From positions 31,193,501 through 31,257,500 of the forward strand of contig NC_079875.1 in assembly GCF_029227915.1 (NCBI RefSeq): a stretch of 64,000 nt of DNA, in the 5' to 3' direction. Position numbers and translations under genes: made by a program. This DNA comes from Hydractinia symbiolongicarpus. Taxonomy: Eukaryota; Cnidaria; Hydrozoa; Anthoathecata; Hydractiniidae. This document shows positions 1 to 9,950 of the stretch, in pieces (the stretch's first letter is position 1; each line of letters opens with the position of its first letter). The notes beneath the pieces were generated by a model that ran no database searches, was not told the origin of the DNA, and saw nothing but the letters and a program-made list of their open reading frames with translations.

Positions 1-1219
1 CTGGAAAGAGCTATTTCGATTTTCAAAGAGAAAATAAAATTGGCTTTGTGAGACTTGCCAAAATGCTTTGGCAGAATCCCAATCCGTTGGATGTAACTGT
101 TGCCTTAATTGGTACCATTTGTCCTGTATTGGTAAAACAAAATTACTGGCGAGACGCATTTTGTTTTCGTTTTTGTTGTTAACGCACACGCGTAGATCTG
201 CAGAAATGCTATAAGATTTTCCTAATGCTTCTTTAAAAAGAATAGTGTTTTTTCGTCTAAGCCTCAATATTCTTCATTTTTTGACTAATATGAGCATAAT
301 ATCTTCATTGATAATATTCTTAACATGACTATAGCCTGAAAACATATAATCAGCCTTTTAGCACACGTAGTCAAACTTGTAGAAATGTAAATAAGAAAAT
401 ATCTTTTCACCGTCAACTCTCCTACTTCTAGAAAAAAGAAATACGTGAATGCCGTACTTCTAGCAAAAAATAGTAAAAATACGTGATATCGTACTTCTAG
501 CAAAAAAGAAATAAATAAAAGTACGGTCACGTACTTGTAGCCACTTCGCTTTCAAATTATGCAACAACTTGCTTGATGGGTACTGCAACAACGCTTTAGT
601 ATTATGAAGCACTCAAGATTAATTTTTGGATTTCATTTGTGGAAGTATGTTTTTTATCCAGTTGTACGTGGAGTGTATTTCACACAAATATCTGAGGGGA
701 TTGCAGCAATGCCAGGATTTCATAATAATCAGAATATCAAGGCAGGAAACAAGTTATAAAAATGAAATGGATAGTATTGACCTTAGAATGTAACCATACA
801 TTTAATTACATTAAGTCTGGAAAGTCTATTGGCTTTTACCTGGAATATGACAATGCATTCTTCATCAACTAACGTTGTGTTGAACAAAACTTTTATCACC
901 GTTATTTCCCCTATGTTGATATAAAGTTAGATTTCTTTCATGCGACCCAATTACCCATGAAAACCCGTTATTACTTACTGATGAACGAAGTCACTTTCAT
1001 TTTCGACAAAAAGATGACTTCTGCGCTGTTCGGACCACGAAAACCCCTGGTTATGCAGTAAAAGGAATTACCCCAAGACAAGGAACAAAAGCAAATGAAG
1101 TCCTCCATCGATTACTCAGGCATAGCCTACTCAGAGGTGCCACAGTTATGTCTCCTGAGGTTGCTTAAGTTGCGTTGACTGTAATTTTTTATAATTATAA
1201 TGAAAAAAATAAGTGGTTG
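1..1219. other. No recognisable gene
   Basis: AT-rich sequence with only short open frames, none resembling a known family. The only local structure I see is a short tandem repeat at about 419-545, listed separately. Confidence 0.5.
419..545. repeat. Short imperfect tandem repeat (~50 bp, about 3 copies)
   Basis: The phrase gtacttctag followed by an A-rich stretch and a tacgtga-like word recurs about three times. The open frame crossing it on the minus strand is low-complexity and is taken as an artefact of the repeat. Confidence 0.5.
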
Positions 1220-1225
1220 CAAAAA

Positions 1226-1346
1226 AATAATTTACATAGAGGTGGCTAGCCACCGCAATAATGAACTTAACCTGTTAGGTCTTTGAAAACAAACTAGAGG
1301 TTATCCAAAAGCATACACTTATGCAACAAAAAATTACGCGGTTTTT
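1226..1346 (+). repeat. Truncated copy of TIR family A
   Basis: The first ~120 bp match the outer end of the long terminal inverted repeats at 7,580 and 12,365: an AATAATTTACA start, a GGTGGC...GCCACC palindrome, then the AACCTGTTAGGTCTTTG block. Similarity fades after about 1,346. Same orientation as the left TIR at 7,580. Confidence 0.7.
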
Positions 1347-2170
1347 AAAGGACGTGTAAAGAAAGAATGTGGTGTTGAGTTGCAGAATCCATTGCAGTCT
1401 TCGTCTTCATGCACGCAAGCCAGTAAAGGACACAGAAATGGATCTAAGAGCTACAAATATTGCCAGTTTTTTTCAACAAAAAGTGAAAAATATAGAGCTT
1501 GTCATTGTTAACGTACAGGCTGCTGATTGTTACTGGAAAAGGTGCAATGTTATTTAATGTTTTCCAAATGTTAAGTTCTGAAACAATTGTTAAAAGAAAG
1601 TGGATTCGTCTGATTATTTGGAAGATAATTTGCTTATTTTCAAAAGAGCAATGATGGCAGCGTGACTGTCAATTATTTAACTGTACTCAGCAATTATCAA
1701 CCAAGCAGTATTCCTGATTTAATAGTAATATTTTTAGAATTAAAAAATAAAATACACAAATTATGTGCTGCTAATGCAGACAGGTTTGTATTTAATACTT
1801 TATTTTGTTTTCTGTGGTTATTTCTAGAATAGATTAAAAATAGATTCTTATAATGTTTTTGGGAATAGTAAATTAAAGTTTTAAACTTAAGTTAAACTGT
1901 GGTTGCTCCATTAATTCCCCTCCAGATTGTAAAATCTTTATGCAAAAAAGATAAATGATCCAAACAGAAGAGTGCCGTCCCCTTTCTATGTTACAAGAAC
2001 CAATGCAAGTTATATTAAAGTGTTTTAAGATAAGTCTTAACTATCTTACGCAAAGATTTACTTGTGAATGCTGCACAAGGGGATAGTGCAATATTGGTAA
2101 TAGTTACCATCTCTTAAAAGAGAAAAATAGGAAGAAAGACAAACTGTTTGAAATTCTAAAAGTGTCAGGC
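1347..2170. other. No recognisable gene
   Basis: AT-rich anonymous sequence. A 62-codon open frame at 1,369-1,557 has no family resemblance and is not supported as a gene. Confidence 0.4.
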
Positions 2171-2175
2171 CTGGT

Positions 2176-2463
2176 ATGAGAAAGTTGGCTAAGCTATACT
2201 TGCAGCTTATGTGCAAACAGACACAAGAAAGATACCAAAAGTCCCTGGACATGTACATTCGGCACAACTTTCAGGCTTTAAAGGAAGCCTTTGGAAAGTA
2301 TACCGAAGACAACGATGAGCTTAAAGCAGGCATAAAGCTTTCTTCATATTTTTTGTTTCTTAAGTCACCTGAAATAGTACAGGCTATGGAAATCGGAAAA
2401 GAGGAAAATAAAGAAGCTGAATTTGTTATTTGTAGCCATTCTGATGACAAGGTGACGAAATAG
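2176..2463 (+). CDS. Unknown 95-codon ORF beside an element terminus
   Basis: I do not recognise this protein. It begins with ATG and is hydrophilic, with a helical look (many K, E, Q, L) and the phrases ERYQKSLDMYIRHNF and NDELKAGIKLSSYF; no zinc finger, signal peptide or membrane segment is evident. Its last codons run into a short repeat (2,452-2,560) that recurs at 40.7 and 41.9 kb, so it is probably a relic of an element-borne protein rather than a host gene. There is no clear upstream exon. It could equally be an internal exon of a longer spliced gene. Confidence 0.35.
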   Translation: MRKLAKLYLQLMCKQTQERYQKSLDMYIRHNFQALKEAFGKYTEDNDELKAGIKLSSYFLFLKSPEIVQAMEIGKEENKEAEFVICSHSDDKVTK

Positions 2464-2560
2464 CAAGCTACAGTGCCGATACTTATCTAATGACAGCTGG
2501 TTAAGCAATAGGTAGAAGTTGCAACCCTCTAAAGGTTTCACAACAGAACCAAATCGCCGC
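2452..2560 (+). repeat. Repeat family B, copy 1 (terminal-like)
   Basis: This ~100-bp block contains CTAATGACAGCTGG and GTTGCAACCCTCTAAAG. It recurs in the opposite orientation at 40,715-40,835 and 41,890-42,040. The order of short blocks resembles the outer 120 bp of TIR family A (CTGTTAGGT..., AGAGGTTG..., TCCCTTTTTNCAAGGA), so B may be a diverged relative of A. Confidence 0.6.
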
Positions 2561-2637
2561 TGTCATAATAACAGTGATTGGAAAAGTTAGTTAAAACAAC
2601 AAAGCTACAACACAAAACGGAACAACAACAACATTAT

Positions 2638-3010
2638 GAAAATTACAAAGTGCACGCACAATGATAAACTCGACCAGTTAGGTCTTAAGATTTAAATTCT
2701 AGAGGTTTTGCTCCTCTAAAGAATATGCTCATACAAAGGAACACAATTCTTCCTGACGGAAAGTAGGACAGGACTTCTGTAAAGGGTACAAGGGTTTCGA
2801 CTCATATTCCTGAACCAAGGTACCCAAAATGTCTAGCTGAGTCACCTCAAACGAAGTCTGCGAACAGTCTTCAGCAGGAACTAGACATTTCTTTTATCCA
2901 TAACTTTTCATCTGTCCTACTCTGTACAACCTTTTGTGACTGGGGTAAAAAGTGGAGTTGTCACTCTCCAAAGATCAGACCAGTGCAGTCAAACCCCCCC
3001 CTTGCTGACA
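2638..3010 (+). repeat. Diverged TIR family A copy (left end of an older element)
   Basis: Collinear with the left TIR at 7,580-8,125: AAATTACAAAG start, the CAGTTAGGTCTT block, a GTTTCGACTCATATT block, the stem sequence TGTCTAGCTG...ACTAGACAT, and one copy of the GTGGAGTTGTCACTCTCCAAAG sub-repeat. It is clearly more diverged than the 7.6/12.3 kb pair. The inner end leads directly into a USP remnant, the same arrangement as at 7.6-9.3 kb. Confidence 0.75.
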
Positions 3011-3049
3011 TAATTTTTATTTTGTTTTTCTGTTCTTGTTTTTATTTCC

Positions 3050-3430
3050 TTTTTTGCTCTGTCTGTTGCAATGAAACCACTTACCATGCACTTGGTTATA
3101 AGCAACAGTGTGTAATGGCCATTGTTCAAATTTCCAGAGTGGTTACAGCCCTTACGTTGTAGTGCTTGCTACAAGAGACTTTACTGTCTATGGTGATAGG
3201 CAGAGAAAACGGCTACGATGTGGCAGGAGAACTAACCTTAGACACAAGACCTTTGTTATAGGCAAAGCGCTATAATTGCAGAACCAAAATTGAACTGCAC
3301 TCTGCGACCTCTTTTTCAACTGTTGCAGTTTGGTAAGTATTGCAGTAGTGACAGAAGTACGAATTAAAACCTGACAATTCTTCTCTCCAAAAAGTCATCT
3401 ATTGAAGATTGCACAGTCGATGTCAAGGAC
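3050..3430 (-). pseudogene. Ubiquitin-specific protease (C19) remnant, older copy
   Basis: Read on the minus strand, 3,430-3,285 encodes a zinc-ribbon segment (NSYFCHYCNTYQTATVEKEV) nearly identical in layout to the copy at 8.6 kb. About 150 bp further on, around 3,127-3,108, comes the His-box phrase GNLNNGHYTLLL, followed by a weak match to the CNDRAV segment. The two parts are in different frames and stops are present, so it cannot encode an enzyme. It matters because it shows that the USP is a repeated cargo of this TIR family, always placed just inside the same terminal repeat. Confidence 0.7.
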
Positions 3431-3446
3431 AGTTGAAGAAATGGAC

Positions 3447-3603
3447 TTACTTGCTCAGAGGTGCTAATATTAGACTGCGATTTTGTCTTGATTTATTGAG
3501 ACCAAAACTTCGTAACCCACCAAACGTGAAGACCGAATGCGAGTCGTTGTCCGCGAGAAGCTTTCAATGTGGGGATAGAGCAGGACAGAAGTGTTACCAC
3601 TTA
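3447..3603 (+). repeat. Dispersed 155-bp module D, copy 1
   Basis: From TTGCTCAGAGGTGCTAATAT to AAGTGTTACCACT this matches 26,628-26,778 at roughly 90 percent by eye. Both copies can be read as LLRGANIRLRFCLDLLRPK, but the frame diverges afterwards, so nucleotide-level repetition (terminal or regulatory part of an element) is more likely than coding. Confidence 0.7.
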
Positions 3604-3664
3604 AGATGAATGTAGTTATGATGATGCAAATAAAACACCTAAGAAATTAACATACAACACAATT

Positions 3665-3985
3665 ATGGAGGCTACATCTACTTTTGGGGCACGTGCAAGA
3701 GAGATAATATATCAAGATGAAAAACGGTATAGATGGCGAGAAAGGACAGATATTGCATTTTTAGTGATGAAGTATAACGAAGTGTTGCGTCATGGACTTC
3801 TGATGGATATGAAGGAGGAATCACAAAATTCTTCTGCATACGAAGAAAGGTTTAAAGAAGGCATGACCTTTTTAGAGAACAAAAACTTTCCTCATTTCTT
3901 ATACGGAACAGTGGCTCGGGAAAGGGACCTACAAAACAGCAAAATCATCTACATTTCCAATTCATTTAGAAAATCACAAGGTTGA
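3665..3985 (+). CDS. Unknown 106-codon ORF
   Basis: Not recognised. It starts with ATG 62 bp after module D and encodes a charged, Arg/Glu-rich peptide (REIIYQDEKRYRWRERTD, NSSAYEERFKEGMTFLENK) with no transmembrane or metal-binding pattern. Composition and length exceed chance expectation in this AT-rich context, but no second copy or splice structure supports it. It may be an exon or a decayed element protein. Confidence 0.3.
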   Translation: MEATSTFGARAREIIYQDEKRYRWRERTDIAFLVMKYNEVLRHGLLMDMKEESQNSSAYEERFKEGMTFLENKNFPHFLYGTVARERDLQNSKIIYISNSFRKSQG

Positions 3986-3989
3986 TTTA

Positions 3990-4985
3990 TTACAAAACTA
4001 CAAAACCAAAGTTAACTGTAAAATAGTAATAAGTAAGATATTTTAGATTGTTGAAAACCAAATAAAATTAAAACCACCATACACCAACCAACCTATCAGT
4101 AGTATGAAATACTTAACTTCAGTAATTGTTAAAGGCAATAAAATGGAAAAAATATCAACATACAAGAGGGGGAAACTTTCAATGTCTTATGTGCCCCTAA
4201 CAATGTTGTATCAGGTCTACAAGGCATTGAAGAATTGTCATTCTCCTCTGACATTCATTTTCATGTTGTAGACGAACTTTCGCTCTTAAAAGCTACAACG
4301 TTAGAAACAGATTTTGTGAATGCAATGTTTCAGGAAACAGTTCTTATCAGGTGGTTATGATCATCAGTTAGTCAACAAGGTAGCAGATTACAAAGTATAT
4401 GAATAGCTTGATTTTGATTAAGTGACTGGTTCAAAAACCACAGTAACGAAAACTACACTCATTTGCTTTCAGAAATTTAAGTGCAAGCAAAAGCAAGAGA
4501 GTGTTTATCTGTTTAAAAAAAAAATGCTTTTAAAGGAAAGTTTTGTTATCATAAAAAACTGCAATAAGCCTCCAAAGAAGGCATTTGCCCTTAACAGATG
4601 GATTTAAATTGCTAAAAAGTTATTCCAAAACAATCAATCTTAAAATAGGAAGTCTGAAAATAAAGACTGCACCTAAAGAAAATAAGCAGGCTAATTATTA
4701 GTAAGTATCTAAAAGACCTAATTATGCCACATTTTTATATTATGCGTTTGAAAGCCTATTAGCACGTTAAAGATATTTCTAAAAGACTATGTAACAATTT
4801 TGGGATTGCAGAGTTTTGTCAGAAACATTTCCCCAACTTAGTTAAGGCCGAGATATGTCTTAGAAATAATCAACAAACTCTTTAAATGCAACCAACTTAT
4901 CCATTTGAATTGAATAGGCAAGGTAAAGAATTGCAAAGCAATATTAAAAGAGCATTGCAGGGTTCACAGTGCGGAGGTATGCTAG
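3990..4985. other. Anonymous sequence with short degraded coding-like stretches
   Basis: A plus-strand stretch at about 4,165-4,360 reads NVLCAPNNVVSGLQGIEEL before a stop, but I cannot assign it. The rest is AT-rich without supported features. Confidence 0.35.
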
Positions 4986-4989
4986 CTTG

Positions 4990-5425
4990 TTGGTCTATAC
5001 CTGCTGGATAAACTTTCCAAGTTAATAGACAAAAATCAGGTGGGCCTTTACAGAGACGACAGACTTGCTTTTATATACAATCAGAATGGTCCATAGCTTG
5101 AAAAGCTTAGAAAAGAAATTAAAACATTTTAATCAGAGGGTCTTGATATTACCATTCTAACCTTACGGCAACCGATTTTCTGAGCGTTACGTTTGTCATG
5201 CCTACTGGTATATTCTGCCCATTTAGGAAACCAAATAATAACCATATACATAAATGCTAAACCAAACAATCCTCCAACGATCATAAATCAACTGCTAAGG
5301 ATAATTAACGAAAAAATTTAAGAGTTTAGTTAGGCAAAAAGCATTTACGAAAACGCACTGTCATCCAGCGGTTTCCACATTACACTTGTATACGAGCCAG
5401 TTAAAGAGAACACGCATTTCTATCA
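4990..5425 (+). pseudogene. Penelope-like reverse transcriptase remnant (1)
   Basis: Read across frames on the plus strand it gives LLDKLSKLIDKNQVGLYRDD followed by RLAFIYNQNGP, then TDFLSVTFVMPTGIFCPFRK and ALSSSGFHITLVYEPVKE. This order (GLYRDDG-like catalytic motif, a DFLDVT segment, a PYRKPN segment) is that of the RT domain of the cnidarian Penelope-like family that usually ends in a GIY-YIG nuclease. Several stops and frameshifts are present and neither the N-terminal RT fingers nor the GIY-YIG tail is seen. The Penelope assignment rests on remembered family layout; a LINE is the alternative. Confidence 0.6.
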
Positions 5426-5469
5426 ATCCATGAAGGAAAACTACACATTGAATCGATTAGACTTGCGTT

Positions 5470-5765
5470 CAGAGATGCACACAAATAATACCAACAAATA
5501 TAAAAACGTTATTTTTCACGCTAGGAAGTCATTTTTGTTTAACAGTGGACAAGCATTGATAAAAAGAAAAGGTGGATTATTTGACGTAACTACAGGTGCG
5601 TATGACGGAGCGGAAGTATGCGAGCTCGTCAGAATTTTTTTACTCTACCAGGTCTCACAATGTTACAACAATAATGATATTGGAATTTATAGGGATAACG
5701 GTTTGGTCGTTTGGTTGTGGACCACAATCTAAAAAAGTCAAGAAACTCATACAAATGTATATTAA
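5470..5765 (+). pseudogene. Penelope-like reverse transcriptase remnant (2)
   Basis: A second fragment of the same RT family: GGLFDVTTGAYDGAEVCELV is the conserved palm segment and is followed by NNNDIGIYRDNGLVVW, where the catalytic YxDD is changed to YRDN. A GPQSKKVKKL segment follows in another frame. Because the palm motif precedes GLYRDD in the intact protein, and fragment 1 already contains its own GLYRDD upstream, these are two different copies placed next to each other, not one gene. Dead by sequence. Confidence 0.65.
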
Positions 5766-5869
5766 AAAATCATGGTTTAGGAATCGAAAAAGAAAGTTTG
5801 TCAAAGATAATCTAATAAAAAAAATGCCGGCACGAGAACAAATTCCTTTTAAACAATTGGAAAAGTAAC

Positions 5870-6099
5870 GATTAGTGTTTATGGATTTATATAGAAAATT
5901 ATTGACATTGTAGTTGTATGCCTGATGGTCGTGAATACGTGAAACTTATAGTTGCATACGTAGTTGTTGTGTTTTTTCAAGCTAACTGAAAGTTATATCA
6001 CTCTTTTTTGTTTATATGAACAACCACCTACGATATAAAGATTCAGTGTTTACGCCAGTCAAGCACTCTACTCGTATCAACGAAAGCTAATAAGAAACA
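5870..6099. other. No recognisable gene
   Basis: AT-rich spacer between the RT relic and repeat C. Confidence 0.4.
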
Positions 6100-6400
6100 A
6101 AGAGAAGAATAGAAGTAACTACATCGCAAAGCAGATCTAACTAGCCATCTAAGACAAAGATGTTAATGAAAAAAAGGAGGTTTCTCTTTAAAGAATAAGA
6201 GGCCACTGGAGAATTTCGGTATTCTTCGCTTTACAGGGATGATCAAAAAGCTAATGGTTTTCGGCTGTACTGAAACAAACACCTATGAATGTGGAAACAT
6301 GAGAATTGGTGAAATTCCATGCTTGGGATCTGGTGCGGGCCCTTGAGTAAGCCTCCCTTGCCTCCTGAAAGACACCAGCCGCATTAAACGTTGGAAAGAG
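6100..6400 (+). repeat. Repeat family C, copy 1
   Basis: Block beginning near GTAACTACATCGCAA and running through AAGAATAAGA...CCACTGGA to the GACACCAGCCGCATT region. It recurs inverted at 34,860-35,172 over ~300 bp, and its first ~118 bp recur at 8,896-9,013. No coding potential I can defend. Confidence 0.6.
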
Positions 6401-6404
6401 AAGA

Positions 6405-6840
6405 GGCAACAAACACAAATCGTATCGTTGTTGCTTTTACCTACTGACACAGAACCCAGAGCTAAGAAAGGTAGACTAGGAATCCAGCCGTTAGAAATGT
6501 TGTGACAAAGAATGAAAAGCAGCAAATCTGGAAACAGAAACGCTTTCTGACCTTAGACATGAACACTTGAGAAATCAAGAAACCACCCCTTTAGAAAAGT
6601 AGACTTAAACCCAGCGGCGGCAACCCAGAAAATCATTACTTCATCACCAGTCAACTTATATGCTTCGAAATGTGCCTCGCTCTATTCTTTGGAATACGAC
6701 TATTCATTTAAGAACATCCCTACACCGGACAGGGAAACTGTCTGTTGTTGTAGTGTTTCCTAAGGTTTTGAATCTCTGGCCAACAAAGAAGAATCTTCAC
6801 GCTGGGAAACGATTAACAGGAGAAAATCTTTGTGCGGTTT
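6405..6840. other. No recognisable gene
   Basis: Short open frames on both strands (6,283-6,525 minus, 6,660-6,842 plus) without family resemblance. Confidence 0.35.
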
Positions 6841-6844
6841 GATT

Positions 6845-7125
6845 CTCATTGATGGCGATTCAACATGAGCGAGTGATTGTTACTATAGCCCTGGGCTAAC
6901 CCAAGCCATGTGAGGAAAATTGTTGAGATGGCACACATGTTGGCCGTTGGATGTTACCGGGAATTGTCTACCAGAGCGGGGACTCCAATTGGGTCCGCGT
7001 AGCTCAAAATGATCATTAAAAACTTCTAGACTCCCCATCTAAGCCCCTCCTTAAAATAATATAACCCCTTGATATTTGTGAGGCTAGTCATGTAAAATAT
7101 GCACATCTATTTATCTATAGCACAT
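6845..7125 (+). mobile_element. SINE family A, 5'-truncated copy
   Basis: Collinear with the body of the SINE at 10,013-10,293 (CATAGCCCTGG, GGCCGTTGGATGTTNCCGGG, GTCCGCGTAGCTCAAAA, CCCCATCTAAGCC, GAGGCTAGTCATGT, GCACATCTAT). The tRNA-like head is missing, as expected from incomplete target-primed reverse transcription. Confidence 0.7.
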
Positions 7126-7129
7126 GTGA

Positions 7130-7579
7130 TTAAAAATGAGGATTAAAAAAAATTTATCAGGATTAAGAAAAAGAATGACTGGTTCTAAATAATACTGAAT
7201 ACTCAATAAGCCAAACAATTATTTACAGATGATAACTTGAAGGTTACTTTCTTTTATCAATTTCACTTTTAAAATTGACGAAAACTCTTTTCTTAAAACA
7301 ATGAAACGCGTTTGATCTACGGCTGAATTTGGTTCTTGGTTTTAATGAAGACATTGCAATGTTTTGTAAAAAAAGAAGACATTGCCGTGCCAATTTTGTA
7401 AACACTTCTAAAGGAATAACATACCACATGCGTTCAAAACAACAATAAAATTTGCTAGGAGCAGCAGTACTTTTGTGGGACTTTTGTGCAATATATTATG
7501 AAAGGTATAAATTATTTCTTGTACTGTGGTGCTTCTTTTTTCTTAGTAGGCCTTAGTGTTTTTCTTGAAATACAAGAGA
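7130..7579. other. No recognisable gene
   Basis: AT-rich spacer; a 61-codon minus-strand frame at 7,244-7,429 is unsupported. Confidence 0.35.
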
Positions 7580-8180
7580 AAAATAATTTACAAAGAGGTG
7601 GCAAGCCACCGCAATGATGAACTCAACCTGTTAGGTCTTTGGAAATAAGCTAGAGGTTGTACTTCTCTACAGAAAATGCCTCTAAAAGCACATTTCTCCC
7701 TTTTTACAAGGAATTAATTAAAAATATATATAAAAAAATAAAAAGGACACAACACATTTAAAAAGATAAACAGAACTTTAACCAAGGGCACGTAGGTTTC
7801 GACCCATATTTCTAAACCTAAGTACCCTGGATGTCTAGCTGGGTCACCTCGAAGAGGTCTGCGGACGGTCATCAGCAGAAACTAGACATCCCTATCTTCC
7901 TAAAGTAAACTTTGACCACTTTCTGTTTAACTGAGCTATTCCTTGTTTTTAAGTCAGGTAATAAGTGGAGTCGTTACTCTCCAAAGACAAGATCATATGT
8001 GATCAAACCCACCTGCTAAATTTTTTTTTAACTGGGGTAATAAGTGGAGTCGTCACTCTCCAAAGACAAGACTGAGTGTAGTCAAGCCATCTTGCTAGAC
8101 TAATTTTTATTTGAGGTAATAAGTGGAGTCGTCACTCTCCAATGACAAGACTGAGTGTAGTCAAGCCCCCTTGCTGACTC
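7580..8180 (+). repeat. Left terminal inverted repeat, family A
   Basis: Starts at AATAATTTACAAAGAGGTGG and matches the reverse complement of 12,365-11,775. It contains a 63-nt stem-loop block (7,829-7,891) and three tandem sub-repeats of ~75-100 bp built on GTGGAGTCGTCACTCTCC (from about 7,956, 8,036 and 8,115). The right TIR has two clear sub-repeats and a third decayed one. Confidence 0.85.
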
Positions 8181-8198
8181 ATTCTGGTTAAAATATTT

Positions 8199-9330
8199 TT
8201 ACCTCAGCTCTTCAAAAATGAAAACATATGACTTGTGACTGTTAATAAGGCGATCATCACAGAAAATTACTGCTCTATCGTTGCAATGTATCCACCTGTG
8301 AACCATTTGGTCGAAGACTATGGTTGTGTAGTGACCATTATTTAAGTTGCCGCAATAGTTGATAATAGCCCTTAATTGAAAATTTTTACGAAATTTCACT
8401 TCGTCATCTACGGTATGGAAAGGGTGCCAGGGTAAACAGTAAAACAAGAGGCAATTTTTGACGCAAGGCCGTTGGCACTGGCAAAACGTTTTAGCTGTAA
8501 AATGGGATGGGAACTGCACGACACTACCTCTTTTTCAACTAGAGCAGTTTGATGAGAGTTGCAAACATGGCAGAAGTAGGCATTGGTGTCTGACAACTCC
8601 TCGCTTTCAAAGAAATTATCTAAGGAAGATTGTAGCGTAGGGTACAGAGAAAGTTGGATGCATGGTGCTATAACTTCTGAGGAGCTGGTAATATGACATG
8701 AATTGCAAGTGGTTGATGTCTTGATGCCAATACTAAAAAGACTCTCAAGAAATGGAAAGTCTAATGACAGACCAGGTAGGAGTTATTCAAGAACCTCTGG
8801 GACGTATTGCTGAGCTTCCCTTCGCAGCTGAGTTATGATGTTGCATAGCACGCAAAAAATGGGAGGGATCAACTGGACTTCTAGAAACAGCCAAACTTTG
8901 AAGAGAATAGGAGTAACTACATCGCAATGCAGATATAACTAGCCTTTTAAGACAGAGATGTTAATGAGAAAAAGGAGGTTTCTCTCCAAAGAATAAGAAG
9001 CCACTGGAAAACTTTTAACACCTACAAATGCTTCGCCTAACTTTGGGGTTGTTTTGCTGACAGAAATGGCTTCTTTAACTTTTGGAAGGTTATAAAAACA
9101 TTTTAGGATTGAGTTTGCATAACATGTGTTTTCTCAAGTTTTTTAGACCGCTATTCCTAAAATCAGGGTTAGATGGCAATGCGACTGTTGCTTTGGAAGA
9201 CCTTGTAGCAGGCTTTTCGGGTTTTTTGATTTTACAAGATTTTGTGTGACTTGCGGAAGATTTCTCAGGGGTTTTTGATTTCTTACATTCCATATTTGTA
9301 ACAGAAGAAACTTTAGGAATGATTGGGGCC
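8199..9330 (-). pseudogene. Ubiquitin-specific protease (peptidase C19), frameshifted, inside the TIR element
   Basis: USPs are cysteine proteases that remove ubiquitin from proteins. On the minus strand the order is canonical. A Lys/Ser-rich leader (9,330-9,150) precedes the Cys box GLKNL...NTCYANSILKCFY, with the catalytic Cys codon at 9,122-9,124 and a one-base shift just before it. Next is a zinc-ribbon half CNSC near 8,730, then NAYFCHVCNSHQTALVEKEV and ILQLKRF (8,590-8,500). Last is the His box NYCGNLNNGHYTTIV (His codon 8,331-8,333), with WIHCNDRAV and SYVFIFEEL to a stop at 8,199. A second frameshift lies near 8,415, and a 118-bp repeat (C) interrupts the region after the Cys box. The catalytic Cys and His codons and the Asp of the CND motif remain legible. 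As it stands it is a pseudogene. Confidence 0.8.
8896..9013 (+). repeat. Repeat family C fragment inside the USP gene
   Basis: 118 bp matching one end of the repeats at 6,100 and 34,860-35,172. It sits between the Cys box and the zinc ribbon of the USP relic, where USPs tolerate insertions, and introduces a stop in the USP frame; it is probably an insertion rather than USP sequence. Confidence 0.55.
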
Positions 9331-9339
9331 TTTTCAGGC

Positions 9340-9950
9340 TCAACCTAAGCGGTAGAATTTCGAGACATCCAGATGTAAAAAGGAGCACTCATGGAGGTAA
9401 AAGTTAGGGACTTTAATAGGGAACGTAAAGGCTTGTTAGGGAAACCAAGGCGACGAAATTTAATTTTGAAAATATTTTCTAACATTCTTTAATTCCTACC
9501 AACCCAAATTTTATTTCAAATAGCTATTCTATGTCATATAGTGTCAGAAGTTTAACACTTGTTTGTAATCAACTGTAAAATATTTTCCCCAAGAGCCTCA
9601 TCGTGAGGCTTTTAGTATGTTAATGTACATAAAATTTCAGTTCTAACGGTACCAAATAAGCTAGTCTGTAAATTTTTGCTAGGTCCGCTTTTAATTCAGC
9701 CAGACCATAACAAGACATTATTGGCGCAATACTTTTGCAAACGTTTTGCTACACGATTATGTCTATTGCCAACAATTTTACGAAGCTAACAGAAGCGCCA
9801 GCAATAATACTATTCGTCTCAAAGGGGGATTACATTCATCGTAAGTATATGGACTCTTCTTTTCTTTAATTTTTATGTTGGAGTATTCAGCCCATTGATA
9901 GAATCTGTTACGGCGTCCTTATGGTTTAGAGACATCTGCAACAGCTTTAT
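9340..9950. other. Element interior, no gene seen
   Basis: AT-rich, with a small perfect hairpin AGCCTCA-TCG-TGAGGCT at 9,594-9,610. No coding signal. Confidence 0.4.

Noticed and set aside
7829-7891. Hammerhead ribozyme in the TIR stem block (the opposite strand has CTGATGA, and CTGAAGA in the diverged copy)
   Set aside because: The CUGANGA heptamer fits, but no GAAA partner or UH cleavage triplet falls in the right position relative to the stems, so the core cannot be assembled. Kept only as a structured inverted repeat.
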